From Sclerurus mexicanus (Eukaryota; Chordata; Aves; Passeriformes; Furnariidae), in NCBI GenBank assembly GCA_013396755.1, contig VWZF01005911.1, positions 51,846-115,845 on the forward strand: a DNA stretch of 64,000 nucleotides, in the 5' to 3' direction. The position numbers and the translations under genes were made by a program. Below, in pieces: positions 1 through 12,898 of the stretch; the stretch's first letter is position 1, and every line of letters begins with the position of its first letter. The notes below the pieces were generated by a model that saw only the letters and a list, made by a program, of their open reading frames with translations, was not told the DNA's origin and ran no database searches.

Positions 1-646
1 AGGAGGGTCTCCGGCGAACCGGGCTCCGAGATGCTGAGCTGAGCCAAACCCGACCCGAGCCGGGCTGAGCTGGGCCGGGCTGAGCCGAGCCGAGCAGGTG
101 CTGTGACCGAGGGCGAGGACCCCGCGCCCCCCGAAGGGAGCTCGGGGGGTCCCGGAGGGGTCGGTGCGGAGCCTCCAGCGCCGGGCCCGCCCCGCTGAGT
201 CACCGCCCGTCGGGGGGACGGGGCGGGGCCGCTGGCATCGGGGCACGGCGCTGAGCCGAGTGGGCTGCGAGGGGCCGAGTGGTGCTGAGCCGAGCCGAGC
301 CGGGCCAGCCGAGCCGAGCGGTGCCGTGCGGAGCCAAACCGGGCTGTGAGGAGCCGGACGGTGCCGAGCCGAGCCCGCCCCGAGTACAGGTATGGGGGCA
401 ACGGGGAGCGGCTGAGCCCGGGGCGGGGGGAGAATCGGAGCGGCCGGTGTTCGCCGTGAGGATCCCAAAGACTGCGGTGGCGCTCGCTTGCCTGGTACGC
501 CCGGGAAGGCACCGGGAGCGGAGGGGATGCTGCCGTGCTCCGGGCGCGGGCAGAGCGGAGGGAGGCACTTGCGAGGTGGGGCACTGGGGCTCCGCACGGC
601 TGGTGGCACCGGGCAGCGCCCCGGGGTTCTCGGGCAGGGAGCAGCC
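1..646 (+). promoter_or_regulatory. CpG-rich region, probable promoter and non-coding 5' exon of ADGRG1
   Basis: The first ~640 bases are very GC- and CpG-rich, unlike the DNA that follows, as expected of a CpG-island promoter. A good splice donor (TACAG|GTATGG) lies at 389/390, so an untranslated exon may end at 389 and splice to the first coding exon at 5585. Much of 31-100 and 283-375 is a degenerate GAGCC/GAGCT pentamer repeat. No convincing protein is encoded; open frames here are by-products of GC-rich low-complexity sequence. Assignment to ADGRG1 rests on position and strand only. Confidence 0.45.
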
Positions 647-702
647 TGGATGGATGGATGGATGGATGGATGGATGGATGGATGGATGGATGGATGGATG
701 GA
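647..702. repeat. (TGGA)n microsatellite
   Basis: About 14 uninterrupted copies of a GGAT tetranucleotide, next to the CpG island. Such arrays are length-polymorphic and are not coding, although they give open frames reading WMDG or SIHP repeats. Confidence 0.95.
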
Positions 703-3700
703 GCGGAGGCGTCTCCATGGGGATGCGGGGTCGCAGCGGTGGGTGCTGCCTGTGGCCGTGGTGCTGCCAGTTGTCTGCGAAACCAACCGCTGTTCCTGCT
801 CCATGGGGCTCGCAGTCGCCTGCCCCGGAGCCAGGCTGGATTCCTGGCCCGTGGAGCCATAAAGCCCCCTGAGCTGTTCGGGACCGGCGGTTCCTGGCTG
901 CTGCCGGCGGCAGAGCTGAGCCCCACGAAGCCCCGGCGTGTGGCCACCTATAGGAACCACGAGCACACCCCATTCTTTCGCCTCCTCCCTCCTAGCAGAG
1001 GGTGCAGCATCCCATGGGATCATTGGCGTGTCTCAACAGGGCGATCATCCTTCCCTAAAATGCCTGTTGGGAGGATTCCTCGTGCAACATCCCAGCATGC
1101 TGTTGCCGGTCCCGGCATGCCACTGCGGGATACGAGATGCGAGATCCCTAGGGTGATCCCTGCCCACTGCCTGAGCTGCCCCTCCAGAGGGACCAGCAAA
1201 ACCCAGCGAGGCCAGCTGGAGAATTGAAATGAAGTCTCCTGGAATAACCCCCTGGCAGCAAGTCCGAATGGCTGTTGAGGAGGGAAGGCAGCCAAAACTC
1301 GTTTCATGGTCTGAGGGCTGCAGTAACCCCCCTCCAAGCTCCACCGCCAGCAGGGAGCCAGGAGTGTTTTGGAGATGGAGGGAGGGCAAATCCTTTGAGC
1401 CTGAGACTGCAGCCAGAGTTAGGTTTGCCGTGCCCCTTGCTGGGTTTGCAGCTCCCATGTGAATTAAGCCAAGGACTAAAAATGCTGCATACTTGGTTCC
1501 AGTCCAGCTTTTAATCCCGCGGCCTGGGGGCTGCTATTCACAGAGCAACAGGTTTACAAGCAACTGTGTGTTGCCTGACTGGAGATCGCTGGGAATAGCC
1601 AACCCTGCACCTTGTGGTGGCACCCGTGGGTGTTGCAGGGACCGTGTTGTGGCGTTTTCAGGCAGCAGGCTGGGTGGCTCCCCGCATGCCAGTGTCTGCA
1701 TGGGACCAGCTGGGTGCAGCCTGTCGGTGCCTTTTTTTCAGAAGGGCTCTGACTTGCCACCTCCTTTCCCATCAGCTCACCCAACAGCTGGGGTTTGGCA
1801 GGAATCCTGGACGCCCACAGTCTCTTACCTGACTCCTTGGGTGCTGCAGACTTTGCCCTCACCAAGCTCCAGGATAATTACTTTCTGTGCCAGCTGCCTG
1901 GGAGCCGGATTTGGGGTGGTCCTGAGCTACTCTGCACTCCCTTGCACCTCCCTTTCCCTGGCATCTGCGGCACAGGCAGGCGATGCGGACCTTGCTCTTG
2001 TGAAGGGGGGCAAGACCTGCGAGAGGACGGGGTGTTTTGGGAGCCATTTAAAACCCAAAGAAGCAGTTTGGGTGGAGGGAAGGTAGAGCCTATCTGCAGG
2101 AGGAGACCAGGGGTTGCTCCTGAAGAAGGCTGAGTGGTGGGAGTGCTCCAGCAGGACAGCTGTCTATATACCCTGTGGTCAGCAAGGTGCCACAGGATGC
2201 TGAGGCTGGACACCCTTCACTGCTTCATTACGTGTTAGAGCAGCCCTCAGACCACTGCAAGTGTACTTGGTCCTTCTCAGAGTGTGTGTTGCTGCTGCCA
2301 AAGCCACAGGCTTTGTGCACCACTAAGCCGGGTGCTGCACACGGGAGGAAGCACTGGGTTAGTTTGCTGTGACATTTGTGTCTGTGGTGTGATGTAGGAA
2401 ATGGAAATTTTTTTAAAATTTTGAATGTTAAGACCCAGCTTTAAGCAAACCCTCTATCTCAGGAGCCGTAGGCACTGGCAGATGCCTGTGCCAGCCTCCC
2501 ATAAGGTCTCCCAATGCCTGTGTGGGAAGGGATGTCTGCCAGGGGCTGGCAATGGACAGATCTGGCAAGGAGCTACGTTGCTCGCATGGGAATCTTTATC
2601 AGGACTGGTTTTGTCCTGTTGGCAAGACTCGTCTTGAAGGTGCTGTGTGTTCTGTGCAATGCCACAGGGAAAAGTGGAACCACTGCACCCCATCCCATGG
2701 CACAGGCTGGCACTGCAGGGCTGCTGGTGCAGTGCACCTGCCCCTTGGCTCCTTGGGCATTAACAAACACGGCCGGGTCAGCCCCACGGGAACTGCATGC
2801 CAATGGCATGAAAAACGTGTGTGTGTTGGCCCCTGTGGAGATGCACCGCTGGCCAAGGACAAGGGCACTTTGTGAAGCACCCACATGAGCGACACTGAGG
2901 CATTCCCTTTGCAGGGAGACCCCAATGGGGTCCCCACCTCCTCAGGCAGATCTGACCCCAGGGCACATTGTCTGCGGTGGGCTAGTTATGCAAAGCTGTT
3001 CTGCATCTCACTGAGCCTGTTCTGGCTTGCCTCTCCATGCCACAGTTTCCTCATCATGTTCCCGAGTCCCTGCTGGGTAATAGGCTTCGATGATGAACTG
3101 CAGGCTCATCTCGAGGAACAGAGTCACTTTCCTAACAGACCTGGAAGGAAAACAGATAAAAGGCCCTGGATCTCCTCATTTCCGATGTTTGTTTGATGAG
3201 TCAGAGCATCTTCCCTTCTCCTTGGGAAAAATGTCACATCAAAAGCCACATGCCACCTCTAAAAGCTTAAATACCCACTGCCAAGTCATCCAGAGAGCAG
3301 GAACAGTAAGGTAGTAGTAAACACATGGGTTTTTTGTTGTGTGTTTTAGTCTTTTCCTTCCAGTCTACCTACAGGTTTAAAGGCTTCAATATAATTCCTT
3401 GGCTTTTCTTTCCAAGACTAGCATGTACTTTTAATGGTGATGGGAGGATATGACCTGGTGCCCAGAGCTGAGCCTCTGCCCGTGCTGGCAGTGAGGAAGC
3501 TGTTCCAAGCTGTGTAGCCCTGGCAGTGTGTCTGCCACCTCTTTGTACATCATCTGGCTGATTTTGGGGCCAAACCAGGAATTTTTCCCCAGTGCCACCT
3601 GGGAATGGGAAGATGACGAGGCAGGATTCATCTATGATGTGAACTTGGTGCATCCGGCTACCTTTACTACTGCTTATCACCAGTGTGGATGGAAGCCGTG

Positions 3701-5584
3701 TTTTCCCGATGTGAAACCATTTTCGGTGAATTTTCTCTTGCTATTGTTTGTCTCAGGAAACAGCAATTGGCGTCAGGTTGAGCAGGACCGTATAGGGCTC
3801 CAAGGGGAAATACCAGCTCCCCCACCCACTTTCCCGCAGGGATTTCTGGTCCCAGTTGAGTAATGGCTGAAAGGGGCTGATCCTCTCCTCCCACCATCCC
3901 AATACTATCTTAAAGATGCCAGTGTAGTGGGATGGGTTGAAGCCTCATTGCCCTTCAGCACTGGGATTCATCCAGAGGGGATGCTTTCCTGGAGCGCCGG
4001 CTCTGTGCCATCACAACAGGGTTGGCATTCATGTGCCACTCTGTTGCTTTTAAGTCATCCAGGTGTTTCCCATTGCCAGTGGCATTTTGCCACCCCAGAT
4101 CCATGGTTTTTGGATATGTGTGCGTGATCCCCAAGTGTGTAGCAAAGCACTGAGATGCCAGCCCCATCCAAATCCATTTACTGCTGCCGAATCATGCCTG
4201 TGCTGTACCTTCCCAGCCCACACTGTGAAAGCTCATTAGCATGACTCAGTTACAGCCATAGCAGCAGGTTAATTAACAACCTGAAGCCCCTGTCTTCTGG
4301 TGATAAACTGCTGCAAGAAGCTGTTGGGGAGGGATGAGAAGTGGGCTGTACACTGGTGCAGGATATGCCCTGGATCTGTGCTGGATAGAGAAATTTCCAA
4401 ACAAAGCCTGTGCTGGTGGTAGAAACCTGCTAATGAGTTTTCAAGCAAGCGATTTTTCCCCGACCTTCCCATCTGAGGATCTTTGGGCAGAGTTCAGGAG
4501 CCTTTGCAGGTGATACTGGTCAGCACCCACTCAAACAAAACAGGACTCAGCCGCTTGGTGAGTTTTGAGAGGATGTTTGAGAGTGGTACAAGGAATGGGG
4601 TACAATGCTGGCAAACGGGGTGCCGGCTTCCCTTTGTGCATTGGCAAGTGTTTGACTGGGCCAGCTGGTCCAGAAGCCCCCACCAATGCTGTCCCACCCT
4701 GGGGGATCTCTTGCTGGTTATCAGACCCTGGCAGGGTCGATCCCATCATTGAGGTGACAGCAGGGCGAGGACGAGGTGACACTTGGTACATCCCAGCAGC
4801 ACTGGAGATGGAGTCTGTGGCCTGGGGCAGGCGGAGGGTTCTATGAGAAAGGCTGTGGGTGTGAAAACTGTGGCTGGATGGATGCAGGCGTGTGGTAGCA
4901 CCCGGGCGTGCTCAGCATTGGCCTGGGTGTAGGTCACATATAAGCACAAAGAAAAGGGTGGTGGGGCAGAGTGCCAGATGAAGGGATGGGCAAAGAGGAT
5001 GCAGAGGATGTGGCCCAGCTGGTTGCGAGGGGCAGAAGGGATTTGGCCAGCCATTTGTTGGCATCTCCAGTACGTGCCTGGGAGAGCCTTTTTCTGCCAG
5101 GCTGAAATGATGGATTTGTTTGCAACATTTGGCTCCTCAGCTAATCTGCAGGAGCTGAAATCACCGGGGAAAATAATTTTAGGGCTGGCAAATTAGGAAG
5201 CCACAGTTTCCTTCTGTTCCTATCACTAAGTAGTGATAAGAAGCCAAGGCCTGAACTGAGATATGGAGCACTGAGAGTAAGAGGAGACCCCTCCCATGCA
5301 GAATCGTTGTCAGTTGGTGCCTGTGGTGGGGTGGTGGGGCACCCTCTCTGTGCCGAGAGCTCATGAGCTTCCAGCGGCCACCATCCTCCCAGCTCACAGC
5401 CAGGTGGCTCCTCCTGGTGGCAGAGGCAGCGTCAAGCTGGTGTCCCACCTGCACAGCCTGTGCTCTCCATACCTCACCCCATGGCATGGGGGATACTCAA
5501 ATACTCATACAGCCCCTTTCTTTTGTACCCTTGCAGGCTCTGCTGTCTCCTCGAAGGCCAAGCCAAAGCAGAGAGCTGCCCAGG
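703..5584 (+). other. Non-coding stretch, probable first intron of ADGRG1
   Basis: I find no exon with recognisable protein content and no CR1 element here. The sequence is unique and moderately GC-rich. AP-1 consensus sites occur at 3197-3203 (TGAGTCA) and 4242-4248 (TGACTCA). The second sits beside ATTAGCAT (4235-4242) and TTAATTAA (4269-4276), a possible regulatory cluster. Mammalian ADGRG1 uses many alternative untranslated first exons, so further 5' exons may lie here unseen. No ADGRG5-like coding exons were recognised. Confidence 0.4.
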
Positions 5585-8500
5585 ATGAAGGTCCTCCTTT
5601 TGCTCCTTCTCTCACCCCTCCAAGGTAGACTGCCCCAGCTTTGTCCTTCCTTGGGATGGTGCACTGGGTTTGGGCTGCTGGAAGTAACTGGCAGCCCCAA
5701 AAAATTGGCTGAGGGGCACCAAGGGGTGTTTGCAACTGTGGCTTCCACAGAGGTAGAACATGTCATGGGCTACTGTGCCTCTGATGGGTCTCTTGGGCAG
5801 GATGTGTCCTTTCCAGGGAAAGGAGGCGGTCTCTGTCTTTCCCTTCTGGGCATGGACAAGCCCCTGTCACTCTCTGCCAGTGTGGCTGGTGTCAAATGGG
5901 AGAGGGTGTCCCTAAAACACAGGAGGTCCTGTTGCCCAAGGGGTCCTGGCAGATCCTTGCAGTGTGACATTGGGGAGGTGGCTGATGTCATGCAGCCTGT
6001 CCAGGGCAAGGTTGGGGTGACTGGGGTGGAGAGCCCGGTGTGCCACATGTGACAGATGCTGCAGGGATGCAGTGTTTGATAGAGGTGGCTGTACCTCCGG
6101 CTGAACCAGAGTCTCCGTGTGCTTGTACAACACAGGGATGGGAGCCAGTGACCATAGAGAAGAGGATTTCCACTTCTGTGGTGACCGAAACCAGACCCAG
6201 AGCAGCTCTGTCATCTATGAGCATGGCCCTGCCACCATCTCCATTGAGAACACAGCCCAGGCACTGATAATAAGAAAGCCCTTTCTGCCAAACAGGAGGA
6301 ACTCTTACTACAAGTACAGCTTGCCCCCCACCTTGGGCAGGTACCGCTTCTGCATCTACTGGTTCAAGGCCAACAGGACCCTGCAGCTGGTGTATGGGAA
6401 GCAGAGCATCCTCCTGGGTAGGGACCCATCCAGCAGCATCACCAAGGGACAGGAGAGTCAGAAGACTGAAAGAACCAGCACGTTCATCTTCAACGTTTCC
6501 TACATCTCAAAGGACGGGAAGAACACCTCCCTTGATGCTAGAGCCGAATACTTCTTCCCTGGTAAAGGCAATTCAATGTTATTTTAAGGAAATGGAAGGT
6601 TTATTTCATCCCCAGCCTTGTTCTCTAGCCATAAGCAGAGCACTGGTGGTGTCCCAGTATATGGTTTAGCCTGGTAATGTGAAGACAGCTGAAGGGTGAT
6701 GGGAAGGACATGTAGGTTGCTTGAAGCAGCCCAAAGACAGGCCTGGTATCTGGGATCCCTAAAGATGAAGGTGGAGATTTTCAAAAGTGTTTAGCCTCCT
6801 AAAATGCTGGGAAACTGTGCGCTTTGCAGAGGCCTCTCAGGGTCCTGTCTCTGCCAGTCCAGTCCCAATGTCCTTGGTGGGAGCCAAGCTGTGGGTGACA
6901 GGAAAGCCCTCTGGGTTTGGGTCCCCATCAGCTTCCCTCACTTGGGGCTGGCTTGAAGCCATCTGCTTTCTGCTCCCCCCAAGCCTGTGCCCAGTTGGTT
7001 TGGGGTATGAGGAAGCCAGTTCTGCCTGTGCATTTCATGGCACTTCCTTTCCTTCAGCCTCTCCAGAGAGCATGCCCGTCTGGGAGCAAGACGTGGAGGA
7101 TCAGCTCACTGCCTTGGACAGCCTCATTGCCCAGCCCCTGGCACCAGCCATGGGAGCCACGGAGCAGCAGACGCTCCGCCGGTGAGTTCCTGGCTCGTGC
7201 TGTTGCTGCAGCTGCCGATGTGCATCCACTGCATCCCACTCACCCTGCCCCTTCCCTGACAGCAAACTCGGGGAGCTGGAGAAGACACTGGCCAAGGTGG
7301 AGCTTGAAGGGCAGAACCAGACCTTCGGGAGGGCCACTGTGCATGCGACTGTCCTGAGGGTCCCGCACACTCCGGCTCCTCAGCATCTCGCCTTTGCTTC
7401 CCAGAGAGAGGTGGGAGTCCTGGAAAGCCTGCCCTAGTGCTCTTGGCCCATTGCTTCACCTCCCAACCTCTCTCCTGACCAGTTTTCCCTTGCAGGAAGG
7501 TGGAGAGGTCCATGGGTTCACGGTGGACCTGCCAAGCAGCCTGTTCATGATGGTGAAGGAGAGAGAGGAGGTGGTGGAGCACAGGGTGCTCCTCATGGAC
7601 ATCAATGGCCAAACCATGTTCCAGGTATTTCCCATATGGGTGACATGGTGGGGTGTCCCACAATGCCAGGGGCTCCAGTGATACGGGGCTGCAAGGATGG
7701 CACCCAGACCAAGGTGCTGGTGTTTGCTCAGAGAAGATTCTTCAAAGATGAGCTAGAAACTTGATGGGGAAAGAGTCCTGTGACCTCCTTCTTGGGGACT
7801 CTTATCTGCTTCATGCCTGGTAGCTTTCCCTTCCCACACTGCTACTGCCTTCTGTTTTCTTTTCCAACAGGATGAAAACAGCAGCCACGTCCTGGGTGAC
7901 AAGGTAGTCAGCATCTCCCTGGTGGACACGATGGTAGCCAACCTCTCTGATCCAGTGGTCCTCACTTTCTTCCATGACCAGCTGCCGGTAGGTGGGGGCA
8001 CAGCCTCATTGAACCTGATCCCACAAGGAATGGAGGAGCAAGGAGGGCTCAGGCCCTACCACCTGAGAGTGGTCACAATCCAGCAGGCCCATGCCTTTGG
8101 CCTGCCTCTGCAGGGTCTGCTGTGTGTTCTGGGGCTGCATCATGATCACGGCTTCACTGTGTGCACTGGTGGTGGCGCTGCCTTCACCTGTCCAGGAGAT
8201 GCTGCATGGCAGATGTGTCACCTCTAGCACAGTCTCCAGGGCTGGGAAACACTCTGACTTAACAGTCCTTTGGCTCTATCATGGCCCTGTCAGGTGCCTG
8301 CTCAAAGCTGAACCCCTTGTTTGGAAAAGGAGGTATCTGCTCCATCAGCTGCCTGGAGCCTGCTCCTATCATAGGGGCCAGTTTGTCTCCTGAGATCATC
8401 TTGCCTCCTGCCTCATGTTCTTCCCTATCAGATGTGCTGGGTGGGCAACAAACCCACAGCTGCATCCTGATCAGGGTGTATGGTTTTGTCATTGCAGAGG

Positions 8501-11500
8501 AACGTGACCCCACTGTGTGTCTTCTGGCAGGAGGACACCACTGGTGAGTGCCCCTGCCCTTGGGTGTGAAGCCAGGCACTGTCTTTGTCCCTTTTGAAGG
8601 GTACCACAGCCCCGCTGGTAAGAGTGAAGGTTGTTCTGCATCTCATTTCCTTGCTCCAGCTCCATAAACCATTCCCACAGGGTTGATGTCAGGTTTTTTC
8701 CTCCATAGCTAACCTAAGAGCTTTCCCCTTCCCTAGGGATGGGTTCTGGTGCTGAGCAGGTTATCTGAGTATGTGTGCATGGCCTAGGACAAGCTGGGAC
8801 CCTCCACTCTTGTCCTCCCTCTTTCCTTACCCTGAAGATCCATGAACCAGAGGCAGATGTTCCTGCTGCTCACCAGACACTCTCCTTTTCTCTTTCACAG
8901 CCAGTTCAGGGAGCTGGGACAGCTATGGTTGTACAACATTGGCAGGGAGCAGCCAGACGGAGTGCAGGTGCAACCACCTCACCTACTTTGCCGTGCTGAT
9001 GGTGGGTAGCACTTTCCCGTGGCACTCTACATTGTTCCCACTGGCTGTTCTTCCTCACCATCTCTTGTTCCTCCTTCTCCTCAGGTAACCTCCCCAGAGA
9101 TCACCTATGTACACAGGCATTACCTGAGTATCATAACCTACGTTGGCTGCCTGATCTCAGCTTTGGCATCCATTTGCACCATCGTCTTCCTCTACTTCAG
9201 GTACAGTCTGATGGTTCACCCCATGCTCCCTGTCTGCGTCCTGCCCCTTGCCATAAACCCCTGGGTGGGCACAAACTCTCCAACTGCAGTTGATGGCCTG
9301 GTTAGAAGCATGATGAAGGAGCCAGGCTTGAAGAAAGCAAGTTTTCCTCCCCAGAAACCACGCCTTTGGTCAAGTCTCCTGTAGGGGGCTCAGAAACACT
9401 ATCTCTTTTCAGTAATTTTGGAAAATCTGCTTGGTTGTTGTTATGGGTCTGGCAAGCAGAAGCCTGCAAAGATCTTTTCAAGCAGCCAGTGGTGAACATG
9501 AGTGTCTTCTCCTGGGTAATGTCACTGATCCTACATGGATGATTCAATGCAAGGACAGATACAGGGGCCTGTATTTGCACATGAGATGGGATGCACATCG
9601 GTTTGGGCTCTCAGCCGCTCTCACCACCAGAAATTCTTCTTGCTCTTCTGCTGGGACGAGGGTTGTGGGGTGTTACGGGGCACCAAGGGTGCTGGCCAGG
9701 CATGGTGTTGAGGTCTGCCCTTTGATTCTCCAGAAGCAAACAGCGAGACCAGATCACAAGCATGCACATCCACATGAACCTGCTGGGCGCTATCTTCCTC
9801 TTGGATATCACTTTCCTGCTCTCCGAGCACTTGGCTTCCAGCAGCAGCGAGGCAGTCTGCAGAGCTGGGGGGCTGTTTCTGCACTTCTGCCTTCTGAGCT
9901 GCCTCACCTGGATGGGCATCGAGGGCTACAACCTCTACCGGCTTGTGATTGAAGTCTTCAATGCATATCATGACCACTTCCTTCTCAAGCTCTGCCTAGT
10001 GGGCTGGGGTGAGCATGGGGGAGACAGAGATGCCCTGAGGGCACAGGGTGGAGGGACACTTGGGTAGGTCTTGCCCACCATATAGGATGCCTGGATGGGG
10101 ATGGAGACATAGCTGTGAGGGAGCAGATGTCTTAAATCAGAGGGAGAAGGAGAAGGAGTCTCAGTGACTGAGAGCAAAAGGTGGTGCTAGAGCAAGGGTG
10201 GGTCACCCTACAGGTCACCCAGCAAGGGAGACATGTTAGAGCCAGCACCTGGAGTCTTTAAATAGTAGTGGAATGCTCTCTTTCTGAAAGAAACATCCAG
10301 GACAGCCCAGAGAGATGGGCTGGATGCAGGAAGCACCCATGCACCTCTGCCATGCTTTGGGCAGGAAGCTGTGGTAGGAAGATCTCGTCATCTTTTGTGG
10401 GCTAAAGTTCCACATCCCTGGGAGACCTCCAGCTGATGTCAGCACAGCACAACCCACTCCCAGGGTGGGGCTTACACCAGGCATCCTTGTCGCATGCTCC
10501 ATCCTCGGTTCCCCCTTCGGAGGGAGGTTGTTGGTTTGTACTCTGTACAGGGAGAAAGGGGCAACAAGTCTGCCAAAAAGTCCAAAGGCCAGGGACTAGG
10601 GCAGCCACTTCACTCTGCTCTTGCCACCCAGGATTCCCCTTCTTCTGTGTGATGCTGATATTCTTGGCTAACTGGACGAACTACGGCCCCTTCTCCGTCC
10701 CTGTCTATGAGTCTATTGATGGCAGATCCACCAATGCAACCATGTAAGTCGTGGGAACAGGATTGCCTGGTTTCTGGTCATAGGTAAAGTCAACTGGTTA
10801 AACCTTCACTGTGTCCTGTTTGTTTTCTGTGGCTTTGTGCCAGGCTCTGGTGGGGGATCCCCCCTCCCTGGGTGCAGGGTTGGCACCACACCTTGGTGCT
10901 TCCCCCAGCCCCTTCCAACTCATGGCCATGTGCAATGACACAGCGTAACCCTCTGCCCTTTCTCCTCCCTCCAGATGCTGGATCACAAGCCCCCTGATCC
11001 ATAACATTGTGAACCTGAGTTTCTTCAGCCTGGTGTTCCTCTTTAACTCGGTCATGCTGGGGGCCATGGTCCGGGAGATCCTCCGGCAGAACAAGAAAGG
11101 CCACAAGCTCAAGCATGTCCTGGCCCTCTTTGGGCTGAGCATCCTGCTTGGTATCCCCTGGGCACTGATCTTCTTCTCCTTCACCTCTGGCATCTTCTGC
11201 CTTGTCTCTCTCTACATCTTCACCATCATCAACTCCCTCCAAGGTGAGCCTGGGACACTGGGCTCCTCCGAAGGGCACCGGGGCTCTCATGGGCTATTGG
11301 TGAGGTGGTGATGGGGTGTGAGAGGAGCCTTGGCAGGCTGGCTGATTTGCTCTCAGCTGCTGTTGGTTCCTTGAGGGGGTTCACCCATGCTTCCTCTCCC
11401 CTCTCGCAGGCTTTCTCATCTTCCTCTGGTACTGGTCCATGGTGCTGCAGTCGAGAAAGTCCCCTGACTCACAAAGCAGCTCCGACAGCGTCAAGCTGCA

Positions 11501-11525
11501 GCCGAACAGCAGCCACGTCGGCTGA
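5585..11525 (+). CDS. ADGRG1: Adhesion G-protein-coupled receptor G1 (GPR56)
   Basis: A 672-residue receptor (human 693) that in mammals binds collagen III and other matrix ligands and signals through G12/13 in neural progenitors, oligodendrocytes and NK cells. Exons: 5585-5624, 6136-6561, 7058-7181, 7263-7410, 7496-7624, 7871-7987, 8498-8543, 8901-9001, 9085-9200, 9734-10008, 10632-10743, 10975-11243, 11410-11525. The start gives a leucine-rich signal peptide (MKVLLLLLLSPLQ). The PLL-type N-domain opens REEDFHFC (residues 21-28) and matches mammalian GPR56. A GAIN domain follows, ending in the GPS: CRCNHL|TYFAVLM, cleavage expected between L370 and T371, leaving the tethered agonist. Seven membrane segments span about 380-640, with GYNLYRL and the CWI cysteine of extracellular loop 2. 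The tail is serine-rich. A close tandem paralogue, ADGRG3, lies 1.4 kb downstream. Family assignment is firm; signalling is inferred from mammals. Confidence 0.95.
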
Positions 11526-12055
11526 GCCCTGCGGTGGCCGTGCCGGGGCTCCCCACAGTGAGGACGGCCACGGGAAGGACTGATGCCATGTGCTTTGCTA
11601 CTGCACCTGCCCCACAGGGCTCTGAGGAGCCCAGGGACCTGCAGCGGGACCAGCCACCCCTTGCCTCTGCCAGCCCCCTCCTCAATTTTCCCACCCACTG
11701 CATCCTGACAGGCTTGGCATCTTTGGGGCAGAAGGGAGGGAGGGATATTCACACAGGCAGTAGGGGGTGCAGAAAGTGGAAGGGGTGGGGTCTCCAGTGC
11801 CTCCGGACATCTCCTCCCATGCCCTGAGACCAGGCATGATGGGTGGGAAAGGCCCCATCTTCAGCCCTTGCTCGTGGTCACCAGGACGTTCTTTGTCCAG
11901 GGAAGACAGAATGACTCTGCCCCTGCCACACCCTCTGGCAGCTGGAATGATCTATTTTTGTTATTTTGTTGAATGTCTATTTTTGGATGGTGTAGGACTT
12001 GTGAGTGTGCCTGCACATGAAACTTGCGCCCATTAAAGTTGTTCCTTCAGAGTGT
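11526..12055 (+). other. ADGRG1: ADGRG1 3'UTR
   Basis: About 0.5 kb between the TGA at 11523-11525 and the probable polyadenylation signal at 12032-12037. I see no repeats or other genes in it. The exact cleavage point is inferred. Confidence 0.6.
12032..12037 (+). terminator. Polyadenylation signal (ATTAAA) of ADGRG1
   Basis: ATTAAA, the commonest variant signal, followed by a GT-rich stretch (GTTGTTCC, then GTGTGG). It is the first good signal after the ADGRG1 stop codon. Confidence 0.65.
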
Positions 12056-12898
12056 GGCTTGGTGGAGTCTCTGCTGGGTGTGTTGGTGAGCTCTGCAATG
12101 GGATCTGTCCTTCAGCTGGGGTTGTCCCACCCACAAGGCAGGACTTGGCATTTCACCCTCTAGGATCCTGCTAAACTGGGATGGGTAACAGTGCTCCTGG
12201 CAGGGCACTGACTGCCTGGTGCCATAAGGGTTGGGGAAGTGAATGGAGATGCCAATGGCTTGGGAAGTATCCAGGGACCATCACTACCCAGTGCAAAGGT
12301 GGAGGACGGGGATCAAAAGAGGGAAACTTCACAGGATGGGAGTTGCCTCCCTCAGTGGCTGTGGGGACAGGGAGAACCTGGCTGTCCTGGCTCTACTGCT
12401 TGCAAGCGTAGCACCACATCTCCCACCATTCTGGATGGTGTTCTGGCTGCAGCTCATCCCCCTCCATCTGGCTTCCAGCTTCCAGCTGGGGCAGGGACAC
12501 CTTCCCAGGAATGGGATGTTTCATCCCAGCAGCTTGTGGTGATGCCCAGTTTAGGAAGGTGATGCTCCAGCATGTCACTGTGCTGGTGGGGGCCGCTGAC
12601 CCCTTGGCAAGATGGGGGAGAAAGGCAAAACAAAAAGCTCTGAGTCAGTGAGGGGAAGGAGCCAAGGGGGAAATGCAGCTGTGACGGTTGTCGCTGTTGC
12701 TGCGAGCCAGGACAGGAGCTCACTTGTCAGCCCACAGGAAGGCATGAGGGGTTCTCAGAAAGGAAATGAGGACACAACTGTTGCCTCAGGAGTTGCCACA
12801 AGCCCTGGGAGAGCCTGGGGAGGAGCAGAGCTGCCAGGACGAGGGAACCAGAGTGAGGTGGGATGGCCAGGATTGGCCAGGAGGCCCCACAAAGCACC
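12056..12898 (+). promoter_or_regulatory. Intergenic region and probable ADGRG3 promoter
   Basis: No coding exon or repeat was recognised. An AP-1 consensus (TGAGTCA) lies at 12641-12647, about 260 bases upstream of the ADGRG3 start, and GGAA cores occur around 12650-12770. I see no TATA box. The 5'UTR boundary cannot be fixed. Confidence 0.35.

Noticed and set aside
200..973. 257-codon minus-strand frame with a SIHP repeat
   Set aside because: It is driven by the GC-rich island and the GGAT microsatellite, with no recognisable domain.
10790..11290. Antisense frame opposite ADGRG1 transmembrane exons
   Set aside because: It is the mirror of conserved receptor exons and their intron, and has no independent support.
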